Below, one piece after another: positions 15,105-25,081 of a stretch of 64,000 bases of DNA. The stretch is taken from NCBI RefSeq assembly GCF_003003885.1, contig NZ_PVWN01000012.1:46463-110462 (forward strand), written 5' to 3'. The stretch is from Chlorogloea sp. CCALA 695 (lineage in GTDB: Bacteria; Cyanobacteriota; Cyanobacteriia; Cyanobacteriales; Chroococcidiopsidaceae). Every line of letters begins with the position of its first letter. Position 1 is the stretch's first letter. The notes below the pieces were generated by a model. It had not been told where the DNA came from. It saw nothing but the letters and a program-made list of their open reading frames with translations, and ran no database searches. Position numbers and translations under genes: made by a program.

Positions 15105-17174
15105 GTGAAGTGTGAAGACGTGAAAAATCCTTGGATTAATGGTAGTGTAATAGTTGCAGGAGCAACAGTGGTATTGATGGCCGCCCATCCGGGATTTGCC
15201 CAAGTAGCAAAAGTAATAAACGTCCAGCTAAATCAAACAAGTGGTGGCTTGAATTTAGTCTTAGAAACCTCTACAGGCAAGCGTCCGCAAATTTTTACCA
15301 GTAAGCGAGGAAATAGTTTTGTTGCTGACATTATCAATACGCAATTACAACTACCTCAAGGAGACGCATTTCGCCAAGTTAACCCCGCGCCAGGAGTGGC
15401 TTCGGTCATAATTAATCGGTTAGACGCAAATAGCATTCGGATTGTGGTTACAGGCAGCAACAGCGCCCCCAACGGTCAAATTAGCGATCGCACTGACAAA
15501 GGATTTACCCTAAGTTTGACCCCCGCAGCGCCTACGGCTGCCGCCCCTAGCTCTAGTGGAGCAACTCCCACCGCGCAAAATCCTGGGGTAATGGTTCCCA
15601 ATCCTAACGTCACGATTGATGGGGTTACAACTAGCGGAGCCGTTGCACCAACATTACCTAGAGCCGTCGCTCCGCCTGTAGGAGATATTGCCATTTCTAG
15701 CACCGATTCTTCTGCCGCCCAAATCGATCTAGGCACGCAAGAGCGCGTCCCACGTTTGGTATTAAGGGAAGCCCCAGTTAGGGAAGTTCTCGCCTTACTA
15801 GCCCGTGCTGCCGGACTAAACCTTGCTTTTAGTGCCGCCCCCGCCGCCGGACAACAGAACCAGCCTAACGATCCTGCTACCACCGCAGAGGGGCCAAAAA
15901 TTTCTTTAGACATTGAGAATGAATCGGTGCAAGACGTTTTTAACTACGTTTTGCGCTTAAGTGGATTGCAAGCAAACCGCGAAGGACGGACGATTTTTGT
16001 AGGTACAAGACTGCCCAACCAATCCCGCGATTTAGTAGTACGCAGTCTTAGGCTCAATCAAGTAACGGTAGGCGTAGCTTTAAACTTTTTAGTGGGCATG
16101 GGTGCAGAAAGTGCCGTGAGTAGAGAAAGAACAATTACGAGCGTTAATGCTGTACCCGTTGGCGGTTCGGCAACTCCCGCCACTCAAACCCAAACCAGCA
16201 CAGAAACAAGAATTGAACTGCAACGCATAGAATTTCAAGACTCTACACCTTTACTAAGAGGATTGCAGGCTTTAGGAGACGAGCGGACTAATTCTGTCAC
16301 CTTAATTGGTACGCCTAAGCAACTAGATGTAGCGACTGCTCAATTAGTTCAGCTTGATTCCCGTCGTCGCCAAGTAGCAATAAACGTCAAAATCGTAGAT
16401 GTAAATCTCTTGGCTACCGAAGACTTCAATACAAGTTTTTCCTTTGGCATCGGCAATAACTTCTTTACAAATAACGCTGGCTCGGCAACTATAAATATTG
16501 CAGGAGATGCCCCTCGGGCGACGAATAATTTAATCGCTGGTTTACAAGCTCAAGTTGTCAACGGTAATGCTAAAGTTTTAACCGACCCTACTTTAATTGT
16601 CCAAGAAGGTCAGCAGGCTAATGTCAACTTGACTCAAGAAGTAGTAGGAGAAATTACAACTATTTTTACTGACACTGAAGGTAGTAGTAGAGAAACTCAA
16701 GAAATTGAGAAAGTAAACGTAGGTTTAACTGTTACTATCCGAGTCGAACGGATCGACGATAACGGTTTCGTCGCCCTATCTGTAGCTCCCATCGTTAAAG
16801 CACCTCAAGGCGAGGCCGTTACATCTCAAGGAGATCGATTTACCCTGATATCAGAACGAAGTCTTAATTCTGGTTTAATTCGTTTGCGCGATAACCAAAC
16901 TTTGATTTTGTCAGGAATTATTCAAGACAGCGATCGCACAACAGTTTCTAAAGTGCCAATTTTGGGTGACATTCCTTTATTAGGTGCATTATTTAGAAGC
17001 ACCAACAGACAAAATCAACGCCAAGAAGTAATTGTCTTGCTCACTCCCCAAATTCTTGATGATTCTGAGCGCAGTAGTGCGGGTTTTGAGAATTATAACC
17101 CCGGTGCTGATGCGCGTCAATTGCTAGAACGCAGTCGTTCGGGTAAGCAACTAAAAGAAGTCAATACCAAATAA
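15105..17174 (+). CDS. pilQ: Type IV pilus secretin PilQ
   Basis: The outer-membrane channel of the pilus, 689 residues as read from GTG 15105. A second GTG at 15120 would give MKNPWINGSV and a clean signal peptide ending near GFAQ. An N-terminal AMIN-like beta domain (INVQLNQTSGGLNLVLETS) precedes a Pro/Ala-rich linker. The STN domain (APVREVLALLARAAGLNLAF, about residue 224) and an N1 domain follow, then the secretin core: KVLTDPTLIVQEGQQANV and LRDNQTLILSGIIQDSD ending in VPILGDIPLLGALFRS. The length and order of domains are normal. Confidence 0.92.
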   Translation: MKCEDVKNPWINGSVIVAGATVVLMAAHPGFAQVAKVINVQLNQTSGGLNLVLETSTGKRPQIFTSKRGNSFVADIINTQLQLPQGDAFRQVNPAPGVASVIINRLDANSIRIVVTGSNSAPNGQISDRTDKGFTLSLTPAAPTAAAPSSSGATPTAQNPGVMVPNPNVTIDGVTTSGAVAPTLPRAVAPPVGDIAISSTDSSAAQIDLGTQERVPRLVLREAPVREVLALLARAAGLNLAFSAAPAAGQQNQPNDPATTAEGPKISLDIENESVQDVFNYVLRLSGLQANREGRTIFVGTRLPNQSRDLVVRSLRLNQVTVGVALNFLVGMGAESAVSRERTITSVNAVPVGGSATPATQTQTSTETRIELQRIEFQDSTPLLRGLQALGDERTNSVTLIGTPKQLDVATAQLVQLDSRRRQVAINVKIVDVNLLATEDFNTSFSFGIGNNFFTNNAGSATINIAGDAPRATNNLIAGLQAQVVNGNAKVLTDPTLIVQEGQQANVNLTQEVVGEITTIFTDTEGSSRETQEIEKVNVGLTVTIRVERIDDNGFVALSVAPIVKAPQGEAVTSQGDRFTLISERSLNSGLIRLRDNQTLILSGIIQDSDRTTVSKVPILGDIPLLGALFRSTNRQNQRQEVIVLLTPQILDDSERSSAGFENYNPGADARQLLERSRSGKQLKEVNTK

Positions 17175-17215
17175 TTAGTAATACAAAAGTTGCTAGGATT
17201 ATTTTTTCTAGCAAT

Positions 17216-17794
17216 TTATTTGCAGCCTAAACTCTCCCTTGTTGCTATCTCCGTGACTGGGTTTGTCCCTGTCGCGCGATCGCACAACAAACTTACTTGG
17301 TATCTATCGATTAAAGCATTGCTAAAATCTGCGCCCGTAATATCCGCGTCAAAAAACCGCGAACGAGTTAAGGTTGCGTCAGTAAAAATGGCATTTTTCA
17401 AGTTGGCATTATCGAAGGTTACAATATCTACTAATGCACCCGAAAGGTTAGCCCCTTCTAGGTTTGCTCCTAACAAAACGCCTTTAGTCATAATTGCATT
17501 AGTCAAATCTGCACCTTGAAAATTTGCCCCCCGCATCTCGGCGGCGACAAACACCCCACCAACTAAATTAGTGTGGGAAAAATCGCGGTTTTGTAAATTG
17601 GTGTTGTTGTAATTAATCGTATTATCTTGGGCTAACGCTGGTTTTGCAGCTATTAGTACCCATAAACAAGCAAGACTTACGATTAAAATTAGACTGAGCA
17701 AACGTAACAAAGCTTTTTTTAAGAGAGGGAATTTAAAAGTATCCCCAGACAATATAAGAATTCGCATTTGAGTTAAAACTATACTACTCCTCAC
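17216..17794 (-). CDS. Secreted pentapeptide-repeat protein
   Basis: A 192-residue protein. From the second Met (MRILILSGDTF) it has a basic, strongly hydrophobic N-terminus ending AAKPALAQ, a signal peptide for export to the periplasm or thylakoid lumen. The mature part is a run of A(D/N)LXX pentapeptides (NLEGANLSGALVD, ANLKNAIFTDATLTRS, FFDADITGADFS) that fold into a right-handed quadrilateral helix. A short Cys-containing tail (LLCDRATGTNP, ESLGCK) follows. The function of lumenal pentapeptide proteins is unknown. The first codons overlap the upstream LCP gene by 11 bases. Confidence 0.85.
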   Translation of the reverse strand: MRSSIVLTQMRILILSGDTFKFPLLKKALLRLLSLILIVSLACLWVLIAAKPALAQDNTINYNNTNLQNRDFSHTNLVGGVFVAAEMRGANFQGADLTNAIMTKGVLLGANLEGANLSGALVDIVTFDNANLKNAIFTDATLTRSRFFDADITGADFSNALIDRYQVSLLCDRATGTNPVTEIATRESLGCK

Positions 17795-19202
17795 GCCAAT
17801 CTTTACCTAAACGCAAAGTTAAATAAGAATCAAGATCCCCCGTTGCGGCTACTTCTACCTTACCTAAGCCCAAAACTTTTTGTAGCTCGGTAGCTGAAGT
17901 CAAGTCACCGCGCTGTACGACAATTTCTGTTTGCGCTAATTGGTCTGACCAATCGGAACTTACATAAACATTTTCTAAGCCTTGAGCTTTAAGCGAACTT
18001 GCCACCCGACGGCTTAAACTAGGTTGACCAGAAGCATTTTGTACAGCAATTTTCATTGTAGAGAGCGATCGCACTTTGGGGGTACTCAGAACTTTTGCCC
18101 CAAAATACTCGCTCATTACTCGATCTTGACTGGAGGGATCGAGCCAATAGCTACTAGGATCTAAACTAAGCGAACTAACAAAGCCTGGTAGCATTACCAT
18201 TTGTAAGTTTTGAGCATCTAACTTAGCCCCAAAATTGGCAAGAGTTAGCATTTCCTCCGGGCTGAGGTTAGTATCGACATAATTTTGGACGACGCTAACA
18301 ATTTGCGGTAAACGTGCCATAATTGCCGGATTTGTCAGCCGATTTTTTAAAGCTTTAATTAGCAATTGCTGCCTTTGCACCCGTCCCAAGTCGCCATTTT
18401 CTTTGTCTTGAAATCGAGCAAATTGTTGAGCTTCATCACCCGTTAAAGTTTGCCAGCCTTTTTCAAGATCGATAGTTAACTTTTGGCTAACATCTTGGTA
18501 AGACATTGGTTGAGGAACAAATACTTCTACTCCGCCTAAAGCATTAACTAATTCTCGCAATCCTTCCGGGCGGAGGCGCAAGTAGCGGTCAATGGGTACA
18601 TTATTTAAACTTTTACTTACTACCCGCGTTGCTGTGGCTATACTACTAGCATTTGCCAGCAATATTTGTCCTAAGCCAATTTCTGGTAAAACTACCATGC
18701 TAGAGCGAGGAATTGATAGAACTTTAATTAACTGAGAGTTGGGATTTATCCGCAGCAATAAAATTGTGTCGCTATTTGCTGTCATATCTGACTGAGAAAT
18801 ATCGCCTTTGTTTTCCCCCACAGGATCGATACCTAAAACTAGAATATTTACGGGTCTAGATATTTGGTATTGATTGGAAAAAGGTACAGATTTATTGCCT
18901 TTGCTTAATAAATCTGCCAATCGTTGCTCTTGACTTAAAGGCGCGCGATCGCTCCATATTGGGGTAAGTAGCGCCGCATTACCTCCTAGCAACACAAAAA
19001 AGGTAATTAAACACGTCCAAGATAACAAGGGATTTTTGCGCCAAGTTAGCAACAATCGATAACGCAACGTTCCCAAACTGTGTTTGACCAATTGGCGACG
19101 GACAGACGAACTAGAGGTTCTTTGGACTCCCTTAACCACAACTATTTTTCCCAAATAAGATCGCACTACAGGTATAGTAATGCAAGCTGTTAATATTGCC
19201 AC
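17784..19202 (-). CDS. LytR-CpsA-Psr (LCP) family protein
   Basis: A 472-residue membrane-anchored phosphotransferase. A cytoplasmic tail of about 60 residues precedes one membrane segment (LLSWTCLITFFVLLGGNAAL). The LCP catalytic domain follows: NILVLGIDPVGE, MTANSDTILLLRINP (Asp for metal), KVLSIPRSSMV (Arg), and ARFQDKENGDLGRVQRQQ. A C-terminal LytR_C domain (MKIAVQNASGQPSLSRRVAS) completes it. LCP enzymes transfer lipid-linked glycans to peptidoglycan or other acceptors. It overlaps the pentapeptide gene and is divergent from the GDP-mannose gene, so an envelope polysaccharide role is plausible. Confidence 0.88.
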   Translation of the reverse strand: MAILTACITIPVVRSYLGKIVVVKGVQRTSSSSVRRQLVKHSLGTLRYRLLLTWRKNPLLSWTCLITFFVLLGGNAALLTPIWSDRAPLSQEQRLADLLSKGNKSVPFSNQYQISRPVNILVLGIDPVGENKGDISQSDMTANSDTILLLRINPNSQLIKVLSIPRSSMVVLPEIGLGQILLANASSIATATRVVSKSLNNVPIDRYLRLRPEGLRELVNALGGVEVFVPQPMSYQDVSQKLTIDLEKGWQTLTGDEAQQFARFQDKENGDLGRVQRQQLLIKALKNRLTNPAIMARLPQIVSVVQNYVDTNLSPEEMLTLANFGAKLDAQNLQMVMLPGFVSSLSLDPSSYWLDPSSQDRVMSEYFGAKVLSTPKVRSLSTMKIAVQNASGQPSLSRRVASSLKAQGLENVYVSSDWSDQLAQTEIVVQRGDLTSATELQKVLGLGKVEVAATGDLDSYLTLRLGKDWREE

Positions 19203-19245
19203 TGATAAAGTAAACTATCCTTGCAAATCGTGGCAATAATTAATT

Positions 19246-20307
19246 ATGACTAGCTCAATGATTCCGGTAATTTTAGCTGGTGGTAAAGGCGAACGTTTTT
19301 GGCCCCTCAGTCGCACGCATCGCCCCAAGCAATTTTTAAGTTTGGACGGTAGCGGCAAAAGCCTACTCCAAGCCACCGCCGAGCGCTTGCTACCCCTTTC
19401 TGGAGGGTGGGATAGGTTGCTCGTCGTCACATCTGTTGCCTTAGCTGAGGGAGTCAAAGAGCAGCTACCACAATTACCTCTAGAAAATATCCTCGCCGAA
19501 CCTGAAGGCAAAGACACCGCCCCCGCCGTTGCTTGGACGACTTTAGAAATTGCCAAGCGCTACGGAGAAGATGCAATTGTGGGCTTTTTTCCGGCTGATC
19601 CTTGGATTGAAGATCCTGTTAGTTTTCAGCATACTTTACGCTCGGCAGTGGAACTCGCTGCAACGGAAAATGCGATCGCAACTTTGGGTGTAAAGCCAAC
19701 TTATCCCTCTACAGGCTACGGTTATATTGAGCAAGGAGAACAAACCGCGACTTTTGGCGGTTTACCTGTCTACCGCGTCAATCGTTTTACTGAAAAACCC
19801 GACCGCCAAACCGCCGAATCATTTATTGCTACTGGGCGCTTTAGCTGGAATAGTGGGATGTTTATTTTCAAAGCAGGGGTAGTTATCACTGAACTATATA
19901 CCTACGCCCCCGAAATTATCCAACCCCTAGCAGCCCAAGGAGTAGGGGCTTATGCAAATCTGCCTAAAATTAGTATTGACTACGCCTTGATGGAAAAAAC
20001 AAAACTAGCCTATGTATTACCTGTAGACTTTGCTTGGGACGATTTGGGCGATTGGAATGCCATTGAGCGCTTATTAAAAACCGATGCACCTAATGTAGAA
20101 GTAGCAAATCATGTGGGACTAGATACTACAGGCTCGTTGCTTTACTGTACTGACGACACCGAAGTCATAGTTACAATTGGTTTAGAGGATGTTGTAGTTG
20201 TGCGCGATCGCAATGTAACTTTAATTGTCAAAAAAGACCGCACCCAAGAAATTAAGCAAGTCTTGAAAATGCTCAAAGACGATCCAAAATTTACAGATTT
20301 ATTATAA
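19246..20307 (+). CDS. manC: Mannose-1-phosphate guanylyltransferase
   Basis: A 353-residue nucleotidyltransferase that makes GDP-mannose from GTP and mannose-1-phosphate for polysaccharides and glycolipids. The signature PVILAGGKGERFWPLSR with HRPKQFL lies at residues 6-29. It continues with FPADPWI, GYGYIEQGE, FTEKPDR and WNSGMFIFKA. It lacks the phosphomannose isomerase cupin domain of the long bifunctional enzymes. It is divergent from the LCP gene with a short shared promoter region. Confidence 0.9.
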   Translation: MTSSMIPVILAGGKGERFWPLSRTHRPKQFLSLDGSGKSLLQATAERLLPLSGGWDRLLVVTSVALAEGVKEQLPQLPLENILAEPEGKDTAPAVAWTTLEIAKRYGEDAIVGFFPADPWIEDPVSFQHTLRSAVELAATENAIATLGVKPTYPSTGYGYIEQGEQTATFGGLPVYRVNRFTEKPDRQTAESFIATGRFSWNSGMFIFKAGVVITELYTYAPEIIQPLAAQGVGAYANLPKISIDYALMEKTKLAYVLPVDFAWDDLGDWNAIERLLKTDAPNVEVANHVGLDTTGSLLYCTDDTEVIVTIGLEDVVVVRDRNVTLIVKKDRTQEIKQVLKMLKDDPKFTDLL

Positions 20308-20503
20308 ATATGTCAAAAGTAAACTCCTGATAGAGGCGATAAAGCTGCTTTTTGAGCTACAACCAAACAATCTTGACGGGCAATTTATTGTATAAGGCGG
20401 CTAAAAAGACGCTATATAACTTCCTATTGCTTGTATTTGCCTAATAGGTTTCGAGCAAAACTTATTGGCTCTCAACTATTGTTTCCCTTATTTAACATAA
20501 CTT

Positions 20504-22150
20504 GTGTTTTTAACTCAAACTACTTCCCGTCAACGCGAAATTATTGAAGTTGTCCTCCGCAATGGCTGGGACTATATGCGCCGCATTTTAACAGGCGGCA
20601 AAGCCGACGAACCCCAGTTGCCCACCCCCGCCGTATTGCGGAACATTTTGGTAGATTTGGGCCCTGTTTATGTCAAGCTGGGTCAACTATTAAGTACGCG
20701 CCCGGACTTATTGCCCTCTGCTTATATTGAGGAACTGTCAACGCTTCAAGATGAAGTACCCGCCGTACCTTGGGCAGATATTGAAGTTCTATTACGGCAA
20801 CAATTAAGTCGTCCGATGGATGAAACTTTTTCTAGTTTTAGTGCCATTCCCGTAGCGGCAGGTTCGATTGCTCAAACTCATCGCGCTACTTTGATCGATG
20901 GGCGAGAAGTGGCGGTAAAAGTGCAGCGCCCTGGGATCGATCTTACTATTGCTCAAGATATTTCTTTGATTCGTGGGATTGCCGATTTAGTTGCTCGTAC
21001 GGAGTTTGGACAAACTTACGAGGTAGATTCTCTGGCTGAAGAATTTACTACGGCATTGCAGGCTGAGTTAGATTTTAAACGCGAAGCTAGTTTTACAGAC
21101 CAATTGCGGCAAAACTTAGCAGATAGTCGCTGGTTTGACTCTAAACGCTTGGTTGTCGCAGAGATTTTTTGGGATCTGACTACAGAGAAAATTATGGTAA
21201 TGGAGTGGTTAGATGGCGGCCCCTTGCTATCGGCTACCTTAAATAGCGATCGCGACGGTTTAGACTCTAAACTTGAACGGGGCGAAATTACTTCTTTACT
21301 ATTTCGTTGCTTTTTTCAGCAGGTATATATTGACGGCTTTTTCCACGCCGATCCTCACCCCGGCAACTTATTTTATCTTAAAGATGGGCGCGTAGCATTA
21401 TTAGACTGCGGCATGGTAGGTAGGTTAGATCCGCGCACTCAGCAGATTTTAACAGAAATGCTATTAGCGATCGTCGATCTAGATGCTCAAAGATGCAGCC
21501 AGCTAACGTTGCAGTTGGCGGATTCTGCTCAACCTGTAATTTTATCGCGTTTGGAGAATGACTACGACCGAATGCTGCGAAAATACTATAATTTAAGTCT
21601 TTCGCAAATCAATTTTAGTCAGATATTTTACGAAGTTTTACAAATTGCTCGTAACAATAAAATTCGCTTGCCTGGTAATTTGGGTTTATACGCTAAAACC
21701 TTAGCCAATTTAGAAGGAGTTACCCGTAAATTTAATCCTGAAGTTAATTTATTAGATGAAATTAAACCGTTAATTACTGACTTGTTTAGGCGACAATTAT
21801 TAGGCGCAAATCCGCTTCAGTCATTGTTAAGAACAGCCCTAGACGTTAAAAGCTTGTCTCTCCAATCTCCGCGACACATTGAATTATTATTAGATCGCGT
21901 AACTTCTGAGACTTTGCAATGGAACATATCGTTACGCGGACTTGATGGGCTGCGTCGTAGCCTGGACGATTCTGCTAATCGCCTCTCTTTTAGTGTTTTG
22001 GTAGGCTCCTTAATTATGGGAGCAGCAATTATTTCTAGTAAAGCGCAAACAACTGATTTGTCTTTACCTAGTAGCGTGTTATTTGCTGCGGCGAGTTTGT
22101 TAGGTTTATGGCTAATTTTTAGTATTATCCGTTCGGGAGGCTTGAAGTAG
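20504..22150 (+). CDS. ABC1/AarF (UbiB-like) atypical kinase
   Basis: A 548-residue protein of the ABC1K family. The N-terminal motif KLGQLLSTRPDLLP, the Ala-rich loop (PVAAGSIAQTHRA), VAVKVQRPGIDLTIAQD (Lys), FHADPHPGNLFYL and LLDCGMVGRLD are all present. Two hydrophobic C-terminal helices end in LWLIFSIIRSG. Family members support quinone and tocopherol metabolism in membranes. The start is GTG at 20504, and the region 20308-20503 holds its promoter. Cyanobacteria carry several paralogs, so I give no symbol. Confidence 0.88.
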   Translation: MFLTQTTSRQREIIEVVLRNGWDYMRRILTGGKADEPQLPTPAVLRNILVDLGPVYVKLGQLLSTRPDLLPSAYIEELSTLQDEVPAVPWADIEVLLRQQLSRPMDETFSSFSAIPVAAGSIAQTHRATLIDGREVAVKVQRPGIDLTIAQDISLIRGIADLVARTEFGQTYEVDSLAEEFTTALQAELDFKREASFTDQLRQNLADSRWFDSKRLVVAEIFWDLTTEKIMVMEWLDGGPLLSATLNSDRDGLDSKLERGEITSLLFRCFFQQVYIDGFFHADPHPGNLFYLKDGRVALLDCGMVGRLDPRTQQILTEMLLAIVDLDAQRCSQLTLQLADSAQPVILSRLENDYDRMLRKYYNLSLSQINFSQIFYEVLQIARNNKIRLPGNLGLYAKTLANLEGVTRKFNPEVNLLDEIKPLITDLFRRQLLGANPLQSLLRTALDVKSLSLQSPRHIELLLDRVTSETLQWNISLRGLDGLRRSLDDSANRLSFSVLVGSLIMGAAIISSKAQTTDLSLPSSVLFAAASLLGLWLIFSIIRSGGLK

Positions 22151-22185
22151 TTTAAAGTGCGACGAAATTTGTAATTAAATTTATA

Positions 22186-22218
22186 AAAGGCAATTACTAA
22201 TTTTCAGTAATTGCCTTT
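22186..22218 (+). terminator. Terminator after the ABC1K gene
   Basis: Perfect 13-base arms, AAAGGCAATTACT (22186-22198) and its complement (22206-22218), with a 7-base loop, end close to a T-rich stretch. Confidence 0.75.
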
Positions 22219-22407
22219 CATTTTGATAGCATTTTGCGTCAAAGCTTAAAAAATATCGAAATATTTGCTAATTAAGTGCAGACTTGCTAAATAGGTATAA
22301 TATTTACTTAGTATGCGAAATTTAAGTAAGGTACTTATCTTTACGCCAGGGGAATAAAGCCTATACAGTAATTGAGAAGCGCTCTTTGTGTGGTGAGGTG
22401 AGGAGAA

Positions 22408-23970
22408 GTGGTGAGACAAATATTTAATAACTTTTGCCTAGCTAGTACCATAGTAGTCTTGGTACAGTCTGTTGGGGCGAGTCAAGTATCGGCGGAGGCG
22501 GTAACAGGGATTTATAGCAAGTCTCAAACTATTAAGCTCAAGGTAAGTAATTTTGGGCAGAAAATCAAACGAGTAAAGCCATCGAATCTAGCTCAAACGC
22601 CAGGTTTTCCGCAAAATTTGCGATCTCCTACGGAAGTTTTGCCCCAAAGCCTCCCCGCACCGAGCAAGTTTAACCCTAGCCCCAATCCGTTACAATTTCC
22701 CACTAAACCTGATGAAGTGCGGCTAGAACCCGCCGAAGGAATTAGCTTGCAACAGGCTTTTGAACTAGCGCGGCGCAATAATCGGCAATTGCAAATTGCT
22801 ATATTGACTTTAGATCGCAGTAGCGCCAGCGTTAGAGAAGCGCAAGCCCAAGAGTATCCAACTTTAAGCATCCAAGGGGGGTTAAATAGCTCCGCAAGCG
22901 ATGTATTTAGCTATGATGCCAACCAGCAAAGAACTGGTAGTACAGGCAGTTCTACAGCCTTACGCGGTACGGTAGAACTAAGTTATAACGTCTATACAGC
23001 CGGGGAGAGAACTGCTCGAATCCGCGCCGCCGAAGAACAACTACGCTTTGATCAATTAGACGTAGAACGCCTAACAGAGCAATTACGCTTAGATGTCTCT
23101 AACGACTACTACGACCTGCAACAAGCCGACGAACAAGTTAGGATTAATAGGGCAGCAGTTACTAACGCTGAAGCAAGTTTACGCGACGCTCAGGCACTAG
23201 AACAAGCAGGGGTGGGGACTCGGTTTGATGTTTTGCGATCGCAAGTCCAACTTGCTAATGCCAATCAAAATTTGACTAATGCTTTAAGCCAACAGCAAGT
23301 GTCTCGCCGCCAGTTGGTAAACCGTCTAAGTTTAGCCCAAGTAGCCAATGCGATCGCCTCAGATCCCGTAGAAATAGCCGGAGTTTGGAACTTACCTTTA
23401 GAAGAAAGTATCATTCAAGCTTTTCAAAATCGAGCCGAGCTACAACAAGAGTTAGTACAGCGTAATATTAGCGAACAAAACCGACGAATAGCTCTAGCGA
23501 GTATCAAGCCTAGAGTTGCAGTTAGCAGCAACTACAACATTAGCGATACTTTTAGTGATGACGAAAGCTTCGGCGATGATTACTCCCTAGGGGCAAATGT
23601 TACCTGGAACTTGTACGATGGCGGTGCAGCGAGAGCTAGTGCTAGAGCGCAATCGGTAAATATTGCGATCGCTGAAACAAGTTTTGCCGATACTCGCAAC
23701 CAAGTAAGGTTTGAAGTTGAGGAAGCTTATAGCAATTTGCAATCAAATTTAGCAAACATTCAAACAGCTTCCGTTGCTTTGGAACAAGCTAGAGAAGCAT
23801 TGCGCCTAGCAAGGTTGCGTTTTCAAGCTGGGGTAGGAACTCAAACCGATGTCATCAGCGCCGAAAACGATTTAACTCAAGCAGAAGGCAATCGAGTCAC
23901 AGCGATTTTAGATTACAACCGCGCATTGGCAAGTTTGACTAGAGCAATTAGTTCTGGCTCGGCTCCGTAG
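22408..23970 (+). CDS. TolC-family outer membrane efflux protein
   Basis: A 520-residue trimeric outer-membrane channel for type I secretion or RND efflux. The start is one of two adjacent GTG codons (22408 or 22411) after AGGAG. A signal peptide ends near ASQVSAEA. A Pro-rich stretch (about 60-110) precedes two OEP repeats: ISLQQAFELARRNNRQLQIA with ALEQAGVGTRFDVLRSQVQL in the first, and ARLRFQAGVGTQTDVISAEN in the second. No pump or membrane-fusion gene is adjacent, as is common for cyanobacterial TolC homologs. Confidence 0.9.
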   Translation: MVRQIFNNFCLASTIVVLVQSVGASQVSAEAVTGIYSKSQTIKLKVSNFGQKIKRVKPSNLAQTPGFPQNLRSPTEVLPQSLPAPSKFNPSPNPLQFPTKPDEVRLEPAEGISLQQAFELARRNNRQLQIAILTLDRSSASVREAQAQEYPTLSIQGGLNSSASDVFSYDANQQRTGSTGSSTALRGTVELSYNVYTAGERTARIRAAEEQLRFDQLDVERLTEQLRLDVSNDYYDLQQADEQVRINRAAVTNAEASLRDAQALEQAGVGTRFDVLRSQVQLANANQNLTNALSQQQVSRRQLVNRLSLAQVANAIASDPVEIAGVWNLPLEESIIQAFQNRAELQQELVQRNISEQNRRIALASIKPRVAVSSNYNISDTFSDDESFGDDYSLGANVTWNLYDGGAARASARAQSVNIAIAETSFADTRNQVRFEVEEAYSNLQSNLANIQTASVALEQAREALRLARLRFQAGVGTQTDVISAENDLTQAEGNRVTAILDYNRALASLTRAISSGSAP

Positions 23971-24052
23971 AAGTGCTACGGTTAATCAGTGTGGTTTAGT
24001 GTCATAATCCCTGTAATCGAAATATTTATCTAAAGTTGGTTGAGGCGTTTTT

Positions 24053-24940
24053 GTGCCGAATCGGAATTATTGGCTATCGTTACTGGTTATTATTGGCTCA
24101 GGGGGATTAAGTTTACCCGCCCAAGGTCAAGCACTTGTTCCCTATACGGTGCAAATCAATAGTGCAGAACTAGAAAAACAAGGATTAAGTCTGGCTCAAG
24201 AAGCCGCGCAGTTGGCACAGTTTCAACAATACGAATTAGCTTTACCACGAGCTAGGTTAGCAACGCAATTAGCCCCCAAAAGCTACCAATCGTGGCTGTT
24301 GTTAGGTGGCTTATATTTGCAAACAAATAAGTTTGCTGAAGCTGTCGCGCCTTTACAACAAGCAAAAACTTTAGATCCCAAAAATCCAGCAATTTTGTTT
24401 GCTTTGGGTTCGGCAAATTTTGGTCAAGAGAAGTACCAAGCGGCGGTAGATAATATCCTTGCAGGTTTAGCTCTTAAACCCAACGATCCTGAAGCTTTGT
24501 TCGATCTTGGTAATTCTTACTACAAGCTCAATCGTTTACCTGAGGCAATTTCTCAATACGATAAAGCCGTGGCGGGAAATAAAAAGTTTTGGCCGGCAAT
24601 TAACAATATCGGTTTAATTAAATACGAGCAAGGAGATACTAGAGGCGCGATCGCGTCTTGGCAAAATGCCCTAAAAATCGACAAGCAAGCCGCCGAGCCT
24701 CAACTAGCTATAGCGGCGGCTCTCTACGCTCAAGGGCAACAACAACAAGGTGTAGCGGCGGGAGAAGCGGCTTTAAAAATAGATAGTCGTTATGGCGACT
24801 TGGAGTTTCTCAAACTAAATTTGTGGGGAACTCGCTTACTCAACGACACCAAAAAACTATTAGCTTCTCCTCGTCTTCGTTCGTTGCAAGCAAGTCCCAC
24901 ACCGCCACAACCAGCAAGTCCAGCGCCCACACGACAATAA
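24053..24940 (+). CDS. Exported TPR-repeat protein
   Basis: A 295-residue protein from a GTG start, with an N-terminal hydrophobic segment ending SLPAQGQA (signal peptide). About six tetratricopeptide repeats follow (SWLLLGGLYLQTNKFAEAVA, AILFALGSANFGQEKYQAAV, ALFDLGNSYYKLNRLPEAIS and others). The C-terminus is Pro/Thr/Ala-rich. TPR arrays act in protein contacts, here probably in the periplasm or thylakoid lumen. No partner can be named. It follows the TolC-like gene by 82 bases. Confidence 0.8.
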   Translation: MPNRNYWLSLLVIIGSGGLSLPAQGQALVPYTVQINSAELEKQGLSLAQEAAQLAQFQQYELALPRARLATQLAPKSYQSWLLLGGLYLQTNKFAEAVAPLQQAKTLDPKNPAILFALGSANFGQEKYQAAVDNILAGLALKPNDPEALFDLGNSYYKLNRLPEAISQYDKAVAGNKKFWPAINNIGLIKYEQGDTRGAIASWQNALKIDKQAAEPQLAIAAALYAQGQQQQGVAAGEAALKIDSRYGDLEFLKLNLWGTRLLNDTKKLLASPRLRSLQASPTPPQPASPAPTRQ

Positions 24941-24964
24941 TTGATCATTGCTGATCAAAAAAGG

Positions 24965-24991
24965 TAGAGGCGTTGCGCTGCAACGTCTCCA
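24965..24991. repeat. Palindromic interspersed repeat
   Basis: The sequence GAGGCGTTGC-GCT-GCAACGTCTC forms an almost perfect hairpin with one G-T pair. It resembles the GTAGAGACGTTGC/GCAACGTCTCTAC palindromes scattered between genes in many filamentous cyanobacteria. It lies between the convergent TPR and PAP2 genes and could act as a transcript end. Confidence 0.6.
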
Positions 24992-25081
24992 CTTAAGCGG
25001 ACAAACTTCAAGCTTTCGGCATTTTTAGCAAACAAATCCGTAAAAATACTCATTGCGCGATCGCGTTTTGGCAAAATAATT

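Noticed and set aside
17770..17800. ACTCCTCAC motif resembling the Yfr1 small RNA core
   Set aside because: The next bases differ from the Yfr1 core, and the motif is the coding end of the LCP gene; no Yfr1 hairpins flank it.
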